A stretch of DNA of 64,000 nucleotides, taken from NCBI RefSeq assembly GCF_947507565.1, contig NC_089184.1:1240001-1304000 (forward strand). The letters run 5' to 3'. Of this stretch, positions 49,035 to 60,701 are shown in pieces; the stretch's first letter is position 1, and every line of letters starts with the position of its first letter. This DNA is from Oscarella lobularis (Eukaryota; Porifera; Homoscleromorpha; Homosclerophorida; Oscarellidae). The position numbers were made by a program, and so were the translations under genes. The notes beneath the pieces are model-generated. The model did not search any database and was not told where the DNA came from. It saw nothing but the letters and a program-made list of their open reading frames with translations.

Positions 49035-51880
49035 CCAGGACAAATTGTCCCAGGAAAAATTGTCCCAGGACAAATTGTCCCAGGACAAATTGTCCCAGGA
49101 CAAATTGTCCCAGGACAAATTGTCCCAAGGAAAAATTGTCCACAGGACAAATTGTACCAGGAAAAATTGTCCCAGGACAAATTGTCCCAGGACAAATTGT
49201 CCAAGGACAAATTGTCCTCAGGACAAATTGTCCCCAGGAAAAATTGTCCTCAGGACAAATTGTCCCAAGACAAATTGTCCCCAGGACAATTTGTCCCCAG
49301 GACAAATTCTCCCCGGAAAAAGTGTCCCAGGATAAATTGTCCATACGACAAATTGTCCCAGGACAAATTGTCCCAGGACAAATTGTCCCAGGACAAATTG
49401 TCCCAGGAAAAATTGCCCAGGACAAATTGTCCCCGGACAAATTGTCCCAGGACAAATTGTCCCAGGACAAATTGTCCCAGGACAATTGTCCCAGGACAAA
49501 TTGTCCCCAGGACAAATTGTCCAAGGACATTGTCCAAAGGACAAATTGTCCCAGGACAAATTGTCCCAGGACAAATTGTCCCGGGACAAATTGTCCCAGG
49601 ACAAATTTTCCCAGGACAAATTGTCCCAGTACAAATTGTCCCAGGACAAATTGCCCCAAGACAAATTGTCCCAGGACAAATTGTCCCCAGGACAAATTGT
49701 CCCCAGGACAAATTATCCCCAGGACAAATTGTCCCCAGGAAAAATTGTCCCGAGGACAAATTGTCCCAGGACAAATTGTCCCAGGACAAACTGTCCCAGG
49801 ACAAATTGCCCCGGGACAAATTGTGCCAGGACAATTTGTCCTGGGGACAAATTGTCCCAAGGACAAATTGACCCCAGGACAAATTGTCCCCAGAACAAAT
49901 TGTCCCAGGACAAATTGTCCCAGGACAAATTGTCCCAAGGACAAATTGTAAAAGGACATATTGTCTCTGGACAAAATCTACCAGGACAAATTGTCCCCGA
50001 GACAAATTGTCTTAAGGACAAATTGTCTCAGGACAAATTGTCCCAGGACAAATTGTCCTAGGACAAATTGTCCCCAGGACAAATTGTCCCCAGGACAAAT
50101 TGTCCCAGGACAAATTGTGCCAGGACAAATTGTGCCCAGGACAAATTGTCCCAGGACAAATTGTCCCAGGTGAAATTGTCCCCAGGACAAATTGTCCCCA
50201 GGACAAATTGTCCCAGGACAAATTGTCCCAGGACAAATTGTCCCAGGACAAATTCTCCCAGGACAAATTGTCTTAGGACAAATTCTCCCAGGACAAATTG
50301 TCCTAGGAGAAATTGTCCCAGGACAAATTGTCCCCAGGACAAATTGTCCCCAGAACAAATTGTCCCAGGACAAATTGTCCCAGGTGAAATTGTCCCCAGG
50401 ACAAATTGTCCCCAGTACAAATTGTCCCAGGACAAATTGTCCCAGGACAAATTGTCCCAGGACAAATTGTGGCAGGACAATTTGTCCTCGGGACAAATTG
50501 TCCTTAGGACAAATTGGCCCCAGGACAAATTGTCCGAGGACAAATTGTCCCCAGGACAAATTGTCCCAGGACAAATTGTCCCAGGACAAATTGTCCCAAA
50601 GACAAATTGTCCCCAGGACAAATTGTCCCAGGACAAATTCTCCCAGGACAAATTGTCTTAGGACAAATTGTCCCAGGACAAATTGTCCCCAGGACAAATT
50701 GTCCCAGGACAAATTGTCCCAGGACAAATTGTCCCAGGACAAATTGTCCCCAGGACAAATTGTCCCCAGGACAAAATGTCCCAGGAAAAATTGTCCCAGG
50801 ACAAATTGTCCTAGGACAAATTGTCCCAGGACAAATTGTCCCAGGACAAATTGTCGTAAGACAAATTGTCCCAGGACAATTTGTCCCGAGGACAAATTGT
50901 CCTGGGGACAAATTGTCCCCAGGAGAAATTGTCCCAAGACAAATTGTCCCAGAACAAATTGTCCCCAGGACAAATTGTCCCCAGGACAAATTGTCCCAGG
51001 ACAAATTGTCCCAAGACAAATTGTCCTAGGACAAAATGTCCCCAGGACAAATTGTCCCGAGGACAAATTGTCTTAGGACAAATTGTCCCAAAACAAATTG
51101 TCCCAGGACAAATTGTCCCCAGGACAAATTGTCCAATGACAAATTGTCCCAGGACAAATTGTCCCAGGACAAATTGTCCCAGCACAAATTGTCCCAGGAC
51201 AAATTGTCCCAGGACAAATTGTCCCAGGACAAATTGTCCCAGGACAAATTGTCCCAGGACAATTGTCCCAGGACAAATTGTCCCAGGACAAATAGTCCCA
51301 GGACAAATTGTCCAAGGACAAATTGTCACAGGACAAATTGGCCCAGGACAAATTGTCCCAGGACAAATTGTCCCAGGACAAATTGTCCCGGGACAAATTG
51401 TCCCCAGAACAAATTGTCCCGGGAAAAATTGTCCCAGGACAAATTGTCCCCAGGACAAATTGTCCCCAGGACAAATTGTCCCAGGAAAAATTGTCCCCAG
51501 GACAAATTGTCCCCAGGACAAATTGTCCCCAGGACAAATTGTCCCATGACAAATTGTCCCAGGACAAATTGTCCCAGGACAAATTGTGCCAGGACAATTT
51601 GTCCTGGGGACAAATTGTCCCCAGGACAAATTGGCCCCAGGACAAATTGTCCCAGGACAAATTGTCCCCAGGACAAATTGTCCCAGGAAAAATTGTCCCA
51701 GGACAAATTGTCCCAGGACAAATTGTCCCCAAGACAAATTGTTCCCAGGACAAATTGTCCCAGGACAAATTCTCCCAGGACAAATTGTCTTAGGACAAAT
51801 TGTCCCAGGACAAATTGTCCCCAGGACAAATTGTCCCAGGACAATTTGTCCTGGGGACAAATTGTCCCCAGGACAAATTC
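49035..51880. repeat. Palindromic 15/16-bp satellite, array 8
   Basis: About 183 units. Its first 900 bp parallel the start of array 6, including the shortened units GGACAATTGTCC, which ties the modules of islands 5 and 8 together. Confidence 0.93.
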
Positions 51881-52582
51881 TGAATAAATCCAGAATTAAT
51901 TCAGAATTAATTCCGAATTAATGCAGAATTTATTCTGAATTAATGCAGAATTTATTCGGAACTAATGCCGAATTTATTCTGAATAAATGCGGAATTTATT
52001 CTGAATTAATGCAGAATTTATTCTGAATTAATGCAGAACTTATTCTGAATTAATGCAGAATTTATTCTGAATAAATGTAGCATTTATTCTGAATTAATTC
52101 AGAATTAATTCTGAATTAATGCAGAATTTATTCTGAATTAATGCAGAATTTATTCGGAACTAATGCCGAATTTATTCTGAATAAATGCGGAATTTATTCT
52201 GAATTAATGCAGAATTTATTCTGAATTAATGCAGAACTTATTCTGAATTAATGCAGAATTTATTCTGAATAAATGTAGCATTTATTCTGAATTAATTCAG
52301 AATTAATTCTGAATTAATGCAGAATTTATTCTGAATTAATGCAGAATTTATTCTGAATAAATGCTGAATTTATTCTGAATTAATGCAGAATAAATGCGAA
52401 ATTTATTCTGAATTAATGCAGAATTAATTCAGAATTTATTCTGAATAAATGCAGAATTAATTCTGAATTAATGCAGAAAAAATGCGGATTTTATTCTGAA
52501 TTAATGCAGAATTTATTCTGAATTAATGCAGAATTAATTCTGAATAAATACAGAATTAATTCTGAATTAATGCGGAATAAAA
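51881..52582. repeat. AT-rich satellite with 198-bp duplication
   Basis: Fourth example of the duplicated TTCGGAACTAATGCC segment, before island 9. Confidence 0.88.
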
Positions 52583-52937
52583 GATCGTGAACTTACGTAG
52601 ACAAGGTGCTTCAGCTTTCTTTTCAACATTCTATATTCTTTACGAGAGCTACGCTGCCATGAAGCATCCATGATCGTATGTAAGGTGAAGAAAACGACAG
52701 GCGCTCCGTCGTGAGTCGACGATACGTCGGCGATCGTTCTAAAAGATCGCTCGTACACCCCGAAACGCCATGACGACGAAAAACTTAGCAATAACCGTTC
52801 AGAACGTGACGAAACACGACAAGAAGTCGATCAAGAACCTCAAACTCGCTCGCTAAGCGATGCACAGGAGACGAACGACGAGCAGGGCTTTTCGAGTGTA
52901 ACGCGCGCTAAAACATCGCGAAAAAATCTCACATTCT
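52583..52937. repeat. 355-bp island, copy 9
   Basis: Majority open frame; private change GAACGTGACGAAACACG outside it. Confidence 0.9.
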
Positions 52938-53880
52938 CTGAATAAACACAGAATTTATTCTGACTTAATGCAGGATTTATTCTGAATTAATTCAGAATTT
53001 ATTCTGAATTAATTCAGAATTTATACTGAATTAATGTAGAATTTATTCTGAATTAATGCAGAATTTATTCTGAATTAATGCAGAATTTATTCAGATTTAA
53101 TGCAGAATAAAATCTGCATTAATTCAGAATAAATAATGCAATAATTCAGAATAAATTCAGCATTAATTCCGAATAAATTCTGCATTAATTCAGAATTAAT
53201 TCTGAATTAATGCAGAATTTATATTGAATTTTTACGGAATTTATTCTGAATAAATGCAGAAGTAATTCTAAATTAATGCAGAATAAATGCGGAATTTATT
53301 CTGAATTAATGTAAAATTTATTCTGAATTAATGCAGAATTTATTCTCAATTAATGCAGAATTAATTCTGAATAAAAACAGAATTAATTCTGAATTAATGC
53401 AGAATAAATGCGGAATTTTTTCTCAATTAATGCAGAATTTATTCTGAATTAATTCAGAATTTATTTTAAATAAATGCAGAATTTATTCTGAATTAATTCA
53501 GAATTTAATCTGAATTTATTCTGAATTAATGCAGAATTTATTCTGATTTAATGCAGAATTTATTCTGAATTAATGCAGAATTTATTCTGAATTAATGCAG
53601 AATATATTCTGAATTAATGCAGAATTAATTCTGAATTAATGCAGAATTTATTCTGGATTAATGCAGAATTTATTCTGAATTAATGCAGAAATTATTCTAG
53701 ATTAATGCAGAATTTATTCTGAATTAATGCAGAATTTATTCTGAATTAAAGTAGAATTAATTCTGAATAAATGCAGAATTAATTCTGAATAAATGCAGAA
53801 TTAATTCTAAATTAATGCAGAATAAATGAGGAATTTATTCTGCATTATTGCACAATTTATTCTGAATTAATTTTGAATTT
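52938..53880. repeat. AT-rich 11/22-bp satellite
   Basis: Resembles the block after island 1 (ATTTTTACGGAATTTATTC marker near 53227). No gene seen. Confidence 0.87.
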
Positions 53881-54940
53881 CCAGGACAAGTTGTCATAGG
53901 ACAAATAGTCAAAGGAAAAATTGTCCCAAGGACAAATTGTCCCAGGACAAATTGCCCCAGGGCAAATTGTCCCCAGGACAAATTGTCCCCAGGAGAAATT
54001 GTCCCAGGACAAATTGTCCCAGGACAAATAGTCCCCAGGACAAATTGTCCCCAGGACAAATTGTCCCAGAACAAATTGTCCCCAGGACAAATTGTCCCAG
54101 GACAAATATTCCCAGGACAAATTGTCCCAGAACAAATTGTCCCCAGGACAAATTGTCCCAGGACAAATTGTCCCAGGACAAATGGTCTCAGGACAAATTG
54201 TGCCAGTGTCCTGGGGACAAATTGTCCCCAGGACAAATTGTCCCCAGGACAAATTGTCCCCAGGACAAATTGTCCCCAGGACAAATTGTCCCAGGACAAA
54301 TTGTCCCAGGACAAATTGTCCCAGGACAAATTGTCCCAGGACAAATTGTCCCCAGGACAAATTGTCCCAGGACAAATTGTCCCCATGACAAATTGTCCCA
54401 GGACAACTTGTCCCAGGACAAATTGTCCCCAGGACAAATTGTCCCCAGGGCAAATTGTCCCCAGGACAAATTGTCCCAGGACAAATTGTCCCAGGACAAA
54501 TTGTCTAAGGACAAATTGTCCCAGGACAAATTGACACCAGGACAAATTGTCCCCAGGACAAATTGTCCCCAGGACAAATTGTCCCAGGACAAATTGTCCC
54601 CAGGACAAATTGTGCCAGGACAAATTGTCTCAGGACAAATTGTCCCAGGACAAATTGTGCCAGGACAAATTGTCCCAGGACAAATTGTCCCAGGACAATT
54701 TTTCCCCAGGACAAATTGTCCCCAGGACAATTTGTCCCAAGGACAAATTGTCCCCAGGACAAATTGTCCCCAGGACAAATTGTCCCAGGACAAATTGTCC
54801 AAGGACAAATTGTCCCCAGGAAAAATTGTCCCCAGGACAAAATGTCCCAGGACAAATTGTCCCCAGGACAAATTGTCCTCAGGACAAATTGTCCCCAGGA
54901 CAAATTGTCCCCAGGACAAATTGTCCCAGGACATATTCTG
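53881..54940. repeat. Palindromic 15/16-bp satellite, array 9
   Basis: About 68 units. The left part, with the GCCAGTGTCCTGGGGACAAA marker at about 54203, parallels arrays 1 and 4. Confidence 0.93.
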
Positions 54941-55052
54941 AATAAATGCAGAATTAATTCTGAATTAATGCAGAATAAATACGGAATTTATTCTGAATTA
55001 ATGCAGAATTAATTCTGAATAAATGCAGAATTTATTCTGAATTAATGCAGAT

Positions 55053-58000
55053 ATATTCACTCAGGCGGTGTTCGTACTCCGCGTGCAGGCGGTATATATA
55101 TTTCGTGAGGCGGTGTTCGTACTCCGCCTCCAGGCGGTATATATATTCCGTCAGGCACTGTTTGTACTCCGCCGGTAGGCGGTATATATATTGCGTCAGG
55201 CGGCGTTCGTACTCCGCCTGTAGGCAGTATATATATTCCGTGAGGCATTGTTCGTACTTCTCCGGCAGGCGGTATATATATTTCGTCCGGCGGTGTTCGT
55301 ACTCTTCCGGCAGGCGGTATATTTATTACGTCAGGCGGCGTTCGTACTCCGCCTGTAAGCGGTATATATTTTCCGTCAGGCGTTGTTCGTACTCCTCCGG
55401 TAGGCGGTATAGATATTCCGTCAGCCGTTGTTTGTACTCCTCCGGCAGGCGGTGTATATGTTCCGTCAGTCGGCGTTCGTACTCCTCCGACAGGCGGTAT
55501 ACATATTCCGTCAGGCGGCGTTCGTACTCCGCCGGTAGGCGGTATATATATTTCGTCAGGCGGTGTTCGTACTCCTCCGGCAGGCGAAATATAATTCGTC
55601 AGGCATTGTTCGTACTCCTCCGGCAGGCGGTATATATATTTCGTCAGGCGTTGTTCGTACTCCTCCGGCAGGCGGTATATATATTCCGTCAGGCGTCGTT
55701 CGTACTCCTCCGGCAGGCGAAATATATATTCCGTCAGGCTGTGTTCGTACTCTTCCGGCAGGCGGTATATATATTCCGTCAGACTGTGTTCGTACTCCGC
55801 CTGCAAGCGGTATATATATTCAGTCAGGCGGTGTTCGTACTCTTCCGGCGGGCGGTATATATATTTCGTCAGGCGTTGTTCGTACTCCTCCGGCAGGCGG
55901 TATATATATTGCGTCAGGCGGCGTTCGTACTCCGCCTGTAGGCAGTATATATATTCCGTGAGGCATTGTTCGTACTTCTCCGGCAGGCGGTATATATATT
56001 TCGTCAGCGGATGTTCGTACTCCGCCTGCAGGCGGTGTATATATTTCGTCAGGCGGTGTTCGTACTCCTCCGGCCGGCGGTCTATATATTCCGTCATGCG
56101 GTTTTCGTACTCTTCCGGCAGGCGGTATAGATATTCCGTCAGGCGGTGTTCGTAGTCCTCCGGCAGGCGGTATATATATTCCGTCAGGCGGCGTTCGTAC
56201 TCCGCCTTCACGCGATATATATATTCAGTCAGGCGGTGTTCGTACCCCGCCTCCAGGCGGTATATATATTCCGTCAGGCGGCGTTCGTACTCCGCCGGTA
56301 GGCGGTATATACATTCCGTCAGGCGGCGTTCGTACTCCGCCGGTAGGCGGTATATATATTACGTCACGCGTTGTTCGTACTCCGCCGGTAGGCGGTATAT
56401 ATATTCCGTCAGGTATTGTTCGTACTCCTCCGGCAGGCAGTATATATATTTCGTCAGGCGTTGTTCGTACTCCGCCGGTAGGCGGTATATATATTCCGTC
56501 AGGCGTCGTTCGTACTCCTCCGGCAGGCGGTGTATATATTCCGTCAGGCGGCGTTCGTACTCCGCCGGTAGGCGGTATATATATTTCGTCAGGCGGTGTT
56601 CGTACTCTTCCGGCAGGCGGTATATATATTCCGTCAGGCGGCGTTCGTACTCCGGCAGTAGGCGGTATATATATTACGTCACGCGTTGTTCGTACTCCGC
56701 CGGTAGGCGGTATATATATTCCGTCAGGCACTGTTTGTACTCCGCCGGTAGACGGTATATATATTGCGTCAGGCGGCGTTCGTACTCCGCCGGTAGGCGG
56801 TATATATATTCCGTGAGGCATTGTTCGTACTCCTCCGGCAGGCAGTATATATATTTCGTCAGGCGTTGTTCGTACTCCTCCGGCAGGCGGTATATATATT
56901 TCATCAGGCGTTGTTTGTACTCCTCCGGCAGCCGGTATATATATATTTCGTCCGGCGGTGTTCGGACTCTTCCGGCAGGCAGTATATATATTTCGTCAGG
57001 CGGTGTTCGTACTCCTCTAGCAGGCGGTATATATATTTCATAAGGCGTTGTTCGTACTCCTCCGGCAGTATATATATTCCGTCAGGCTGTGTTCGTACTC
57101 TTCCGGCAGGCGGTATATATATTCCGTCAGGCGGCGTTCATACTCCGCCGGTAGGCGGTGTATATATTTCGCCAGGCGGTGTTCGTACTCCTCCGGCAGG
57201 CGGTATATATATTCAGTCAGGCGGTGTTCGTACTCCGCGTGCAGGCGGTATATATATTTCGTCAGGCGGTGTTCGTACTCCGCCTCCAGGCGGTATATAC
57301 AGTATATTCCGTCATGCACTGTTTGTACTCCGCCGGTAGTCGGTATATATATTGCGTCAGGCGGCGTTCGTACTCCGCCGGCAGGCGGTATATATATTCC
57401 GTCAGGCATCGTTCGTACTCCGCCGGCAAGCGGTATATATATTCCGTCAGGCGTTGTTCATACTCCTGCGGCAGGCGGTATATTTTTCTCGTCAGGCTGT
57501 GTTCGTACTCCTCCGACAGGCGGTATATATATTCCGTCAGGCGGCGTTCGTACTCCGCCGGTAGGCGGTATATATTCCGTCAGGCGTTGTTCGTACTCCG
57601 CCTGCAGGCGGTATATATATTCCGTCAGGCGTTCGTACTCCGCCGGTAAACGGCATAGATATTCCGTCAGGCGTCGTTCGTACTCCTCCGGCAGGCGGTA
57701 TATATATTCCGTCAGGCGTCGTTCGTACTCCTACGGCAGGCGAAATATATATTCCGTCAGGCTGTTTTCGTACTCTTCCGGCAGGCGGTATATATATTCC
57801 GTCAGGCTGTGTTCGTACTCCGCCTGCAGGCGGTATATATAGTCCGTCAGGCGGTGTTCGTACTCCGCGTGCAGGCGGTATATATATTTCGTCAGGCGGT
57901 GTTCGTACTCCGCCTCCACGCGGTATATATATTCCGTAGGGCACTGTTTGTACTCCGCCGGTAGGCGGTATATATATTCCGTCAGGCGGCGTTCGTACTC

Positions 58001-58638
58001 CGCCGGAAGGCGGTATATATATTCCGTCAGGCGTCGTTCGTACTCCTCCGGCAGGCGGTATATATATTCCGTCAGGCGGCGTTCGTACTCCGCCTTCACG
58101 CGATATATATATTCAGTCAGGCGGTGTTCGTACTTTTCCAGCAGGCGTTATAGATATTCCGTCAGGCGGTGTTCGTACTCTGCCGGCAGGCGGTATATAT
58201 ATTCCGTCAGGCGGTGTTCGTACTCTGCCTGCAGGCGGTATATATATTTCGTCAAGTGTTCGTACTCCGCCTGCAGGCGGTATATATATTCCGTCAGGCG
58301 TTCGTACTCCGCCTGTAAGCGGTATATATATTCCGTCAATCGTTGTTCGTACTCCGCCTCCATGCGGTATATATTTTCCGTCAAGCGTTGTTCGTACTCC
58401 TCCGGGAGGCGGAATAGATATTCCGTCTGGCGTTCGTACTCCGCCGGTAAGCGGTATACATATTCCGTCAGGCGTTGTTCGTACTCCTCCGGCAGGCGGT
58501 ATATATATTTCGTCAGGCGGTGTTTGTACTCTTCTAGGCTCGAGGGTCCAGCCTGTGTCGTGCTAGCGCGCGTTCCGCGCTGCCCAACAACAGGCTGGAC
58601 CCTCGAGCCTAGTACTCTTCCGGCAGGCAGTATATATA
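55053..58638. repeat. 45-bp satellite, block 2
   Basis: About 78 units of the same 45-bp satellite as block 1, with a few shortened or lengthened units (for example near 56940 and 57300) that break the long open frames. It begins with a variant unit ATATATTCACTCAGGCGG right after AT-rich satellite and ends at 58638, interrupted by the inverted-repeat element at 58534-58612. Confidence 0.95.
58534..58612. mobile_element. 79-bp inverted-repeat (MITE-like) insertion with 7-bp target duplication
   Basis: Perfect 23-bp inverted repeats (CTAGGCTCGAGGGTCCAGCC TGT and its complement) enclose a 33-bp GC-rich middle. TACTCTT stands directly before (58527-58533) and after (58613-58619) the element, while a normal 45-bp unit holds it once, so this is an insertion into the satellite with target-site duplication. 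No coding capacity. It could be a tiny non-autonomous DNA transposon or the remnant of a larger one. Confidence 0.8.
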
Positions 58639-59478
58639 AGGAAAAGGCTGAATACATGTTTCGTTATATGATTTCATATATCATATGAGACTACTAAAAT
58701 CGCAATTTTATTTAATAGCCTCTCCCCGTCGCGTCGTTTGACCGCTAAAACATGAAAAAACGCGCCTCTTTCACGTAGCAAATTTTTAAAAAATTTTAAA
58801 AAAGTTACGACACTTGATACAAACCACACGGAAGACGGTGCTATGGAGGTTTATCCGGTACCAGAGGTATCTCACAGGCGCAGCGGAGCTAATGACTAGG
58901 AAGGCCGGAGCCCTTGTCAAGTGAGGCGAATGACCGGCCACCGGGCCGTGATGGTCAAACCCTTGGGGAGAGTTTCCAACTCCCTTCTATCCTAGCCACG
59001 AGCTCTTGCTCCTGCTACTGATAAGTATATGGAAACGCTGGGTATATATATAACAACCCTGCCGGGGTCACTTCGACTGCAGCTATTCACCAACCAAAAA
59101 CACTCTCAATCGGCCGCAAATACATTTCTGACAACAACCACAAACGAATTTTGTCGCAAATCAATCTAGAAACGCGAAAAAACGGAGAATATAACGCGTG
59201 CTACGTACGAAAGGCACGCCCTGTCACGCTACATATGACGTCAGTTGAATGCAACAAAATGCTTCATAGGAACAAGTAGAGGCAAAGAATTCGCCGCGAA
59301 GTGCATTGTGGGTCTATTCTAAAGACAATCAGTCGCCATTTAGAGGCGAAAAGCAAACGGATGCGAAGTTACGACGATATGCTTGATCAGCAAAATCTAG
59401 GTGATATGTGCCGCCTCTATAAACAGACATAGCCAAACGCGCGCTACGCGGATCAGACCAGAGATCAGACGCTACATG
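58639..59478. other. Non-repetitive interval, no gene called; promoter-like and LTR-like features
   Basis: Starts with AAGGAAAAGGCTGAATACAT, a short sequence repeated at 59706 and 59816. Around 59041-59055 a TATA-type stretch (GGGTATATATATAAC) precedes a GC-richer segment, a layout seen in LTRs or strong promoters. A perfect CRE site TGACGTCA is at 59236-59243. No open frame with recognisable product. Confidence 0.3.
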
Positions 59479-59614
59479 TACCGGCGCGCCGCGCGCAGGC
59501 ACTCGTTGACTGAGTACTGGCGCGCCGCATTCGTTGACTGAGTACCGGCGCGCCGCGCGCAGGCACTCGTTGACTGAGTACTGGCGCGCCGAGCGCAGGC
59601 ACTCATTGACTGAA
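59479..59614. repeat. 36-bp GC-rich minisatellite
   Basis: Four units, three of about 36 bp and one of 28 bp, each with GGCGCGCC followed by GCGCGCAGGCACTCGTTGAC. The GC content contrasts strongly with surrounding AT-rich DNA. Confidence 0.85.
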
Positions 59615-59705
59615 TACGCGCGCTGCGCGCTGTCTCTCGTCAAATTACCTAACTACAGACAAATAAATTAGGTCAAAATTTCTCCAAAGACAAATTTCGT
59701 TATAA

Positions 59706-59866
59706 GGAAAAGGCTGAAATTATGTTTTCAACCTTCCGAGTATACATTTATATACTCCGGGCGAAGGACGGCTCCCTGAGTATATAAATATATTTCCTCC
59801 TTGTAGAAATTAATAAGGAAAAGGCTGAAATCATGCTTTCAACCGTCCTCCTTGTAGAAATTAATC
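59706..59866. repeat. Short dispersed direct repeats
   Basis: AAGGAAAAGGCTGAAATTAT at 59706 and AAGGAAAAGGCTGAAATCAT at 59816 match the copy at 58639. TCCTCCTTGTAGAAATTAAT occurs at about 59793 and 59847. The last repeat abuts the broken end of the KAT2 fragment. These may be ends of a non-autonomous element. Confidence 0.6.
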
Positions 59867-60701
59867 ATTGGTTTTTCAATTTAAATTGGCAATACTTTTC
59901 ATATATTCCCCCATATTCGGCGACGCTGATTCCAATTCCATCCGCTCGTCGTCCGTACTTCGACAGACTCTCCATCTTCCAGCGATTGACAAAGTAGAGA
60001 AAGTGCTTCGCCAGCGTACTCATCATCTGCCACTGAGGCTGCCCGAGGTAATCATACTGACGCGACACAAATTTCTGAACGGCCTGAAAAAAAACACCCA
60101 TACCAAACCCTCAAAGAGAAAATATTCACACGTTCTAACCGCCGTGACTGACGGATTTTCAAACGGCGGAGCTCCGGCGAGAACGTCGACATTCGGCTTA
60201 AGCTGGAGCTCGAGCAGCGTCCGATGAAACAGCTGAGAGATCCGATCGTATATCCGTCGCTCGTCGACGTCGTCGGTGCGCTGAATCAGACCGAGAACCG
60301 TTTCGACGTCCGAAACGACGACGAAGAGCTGCGAGACGATTTCGGTCGTGCAAGTGAGCCACGTGGGCGTCGGCTGGATGTTGGCAATCGTGACAGGGTT
60401 CGAGCAAACGCGATTGGGACGTCTCCTTCGTCGCGATCGTTTGCTTCCAGCCTCGGCACTTGCACTGATCGATCTATTCGCGTCGCGTCAACTATTTCCG
60501 ATTTTTTTGGCTTCGATTCGTTGCTTTTTCCCTTACCTGGCACGGCAGGTATAGGCTTATGCGTTCGAGTTTCTGCACTCGAGAAAGTTCGTCGAGCTGC
60601 CGCTTCTTTCTTTCCATCCGTTTCGCGCGATGCTGCCTTACAGTTCCATCAGCCACCAGGTACGATATCGAATTTTGATAAAAGTCGTCTGAAGACTCCA
60701 T
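59865..60701 (-). pseudogene. Truncated GCN5/PCAF (KAT2) histone acetyltransferase, N-terminal fragment
   Basis: Three minus-strand exons (about 60701-60537, 60464-60140, 60083-59865) encode the PCAF N-terminal domain: SRVQKLERISLYLPC, CKCRGWKQT, CHDCQHPADAHVAHL with its Cys/His ligands, VVVSDVETVLGLI, PPFENPSVTA and LAKHFLYFVNRWKMES. Introns of 56 and 72 bp have good GT..AG ends, so it is not a processed copy. Two defects: the reading frame shifts near 60345, between VAHL and the next conserved helix, and the frame stops at 59865 after YEKYCQFKLKNQ, so the acetyltransferase and bromodomain (about two thirds of the protein) are missing, replaced by repeats. A 34-nt GT..AG stretch could restore the frame but would delete conserved residues. 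Most likely a broken segmental copy; an assembly error in this repeat-rich place is the alternative. Confidence 0.75.

Larger units (their letters stand above)
20177..55052. repeat. 35-kb compound satellite block (355-bp island + AT-rich satellite + palindromic satellite modules)
   Basis: The block consists of repeated modules in the fixed order island, AT-rich satellite, palindromic array, AT-rich satellite. Nine islands and nine arrays are present. Two modules are irregular: no island lies between the arrays ending at 32540 and starting at 33394, and no array lies between the islands at 47085 and 47868. Left array junctions all read TTTAGAATTTCCAGGACAA (the last has TTTTGAATTTCC) and most right junctions read GGACAAATTCTGAATAAATG or GGACATATTCTGAATAAATG, so the modules share one origin. 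Both outer ends abut the 45-bp satellite. Confidence 0.93.

Noticed and set aside
58850..59060. Possible tRNA or 5S-type gene in the GC-richer stretch
   Set aside because: No cloverleaf or clear A/B box could be traced by eye.
60315..60352. A 34-nt GT..AG intron that would repair the KAT2 frame
   Set aside because: Shorter than the other introns seen (40 bp or more) and it would remove the conserved stretch after the Cys/His cluster; a frame defect is more likely.
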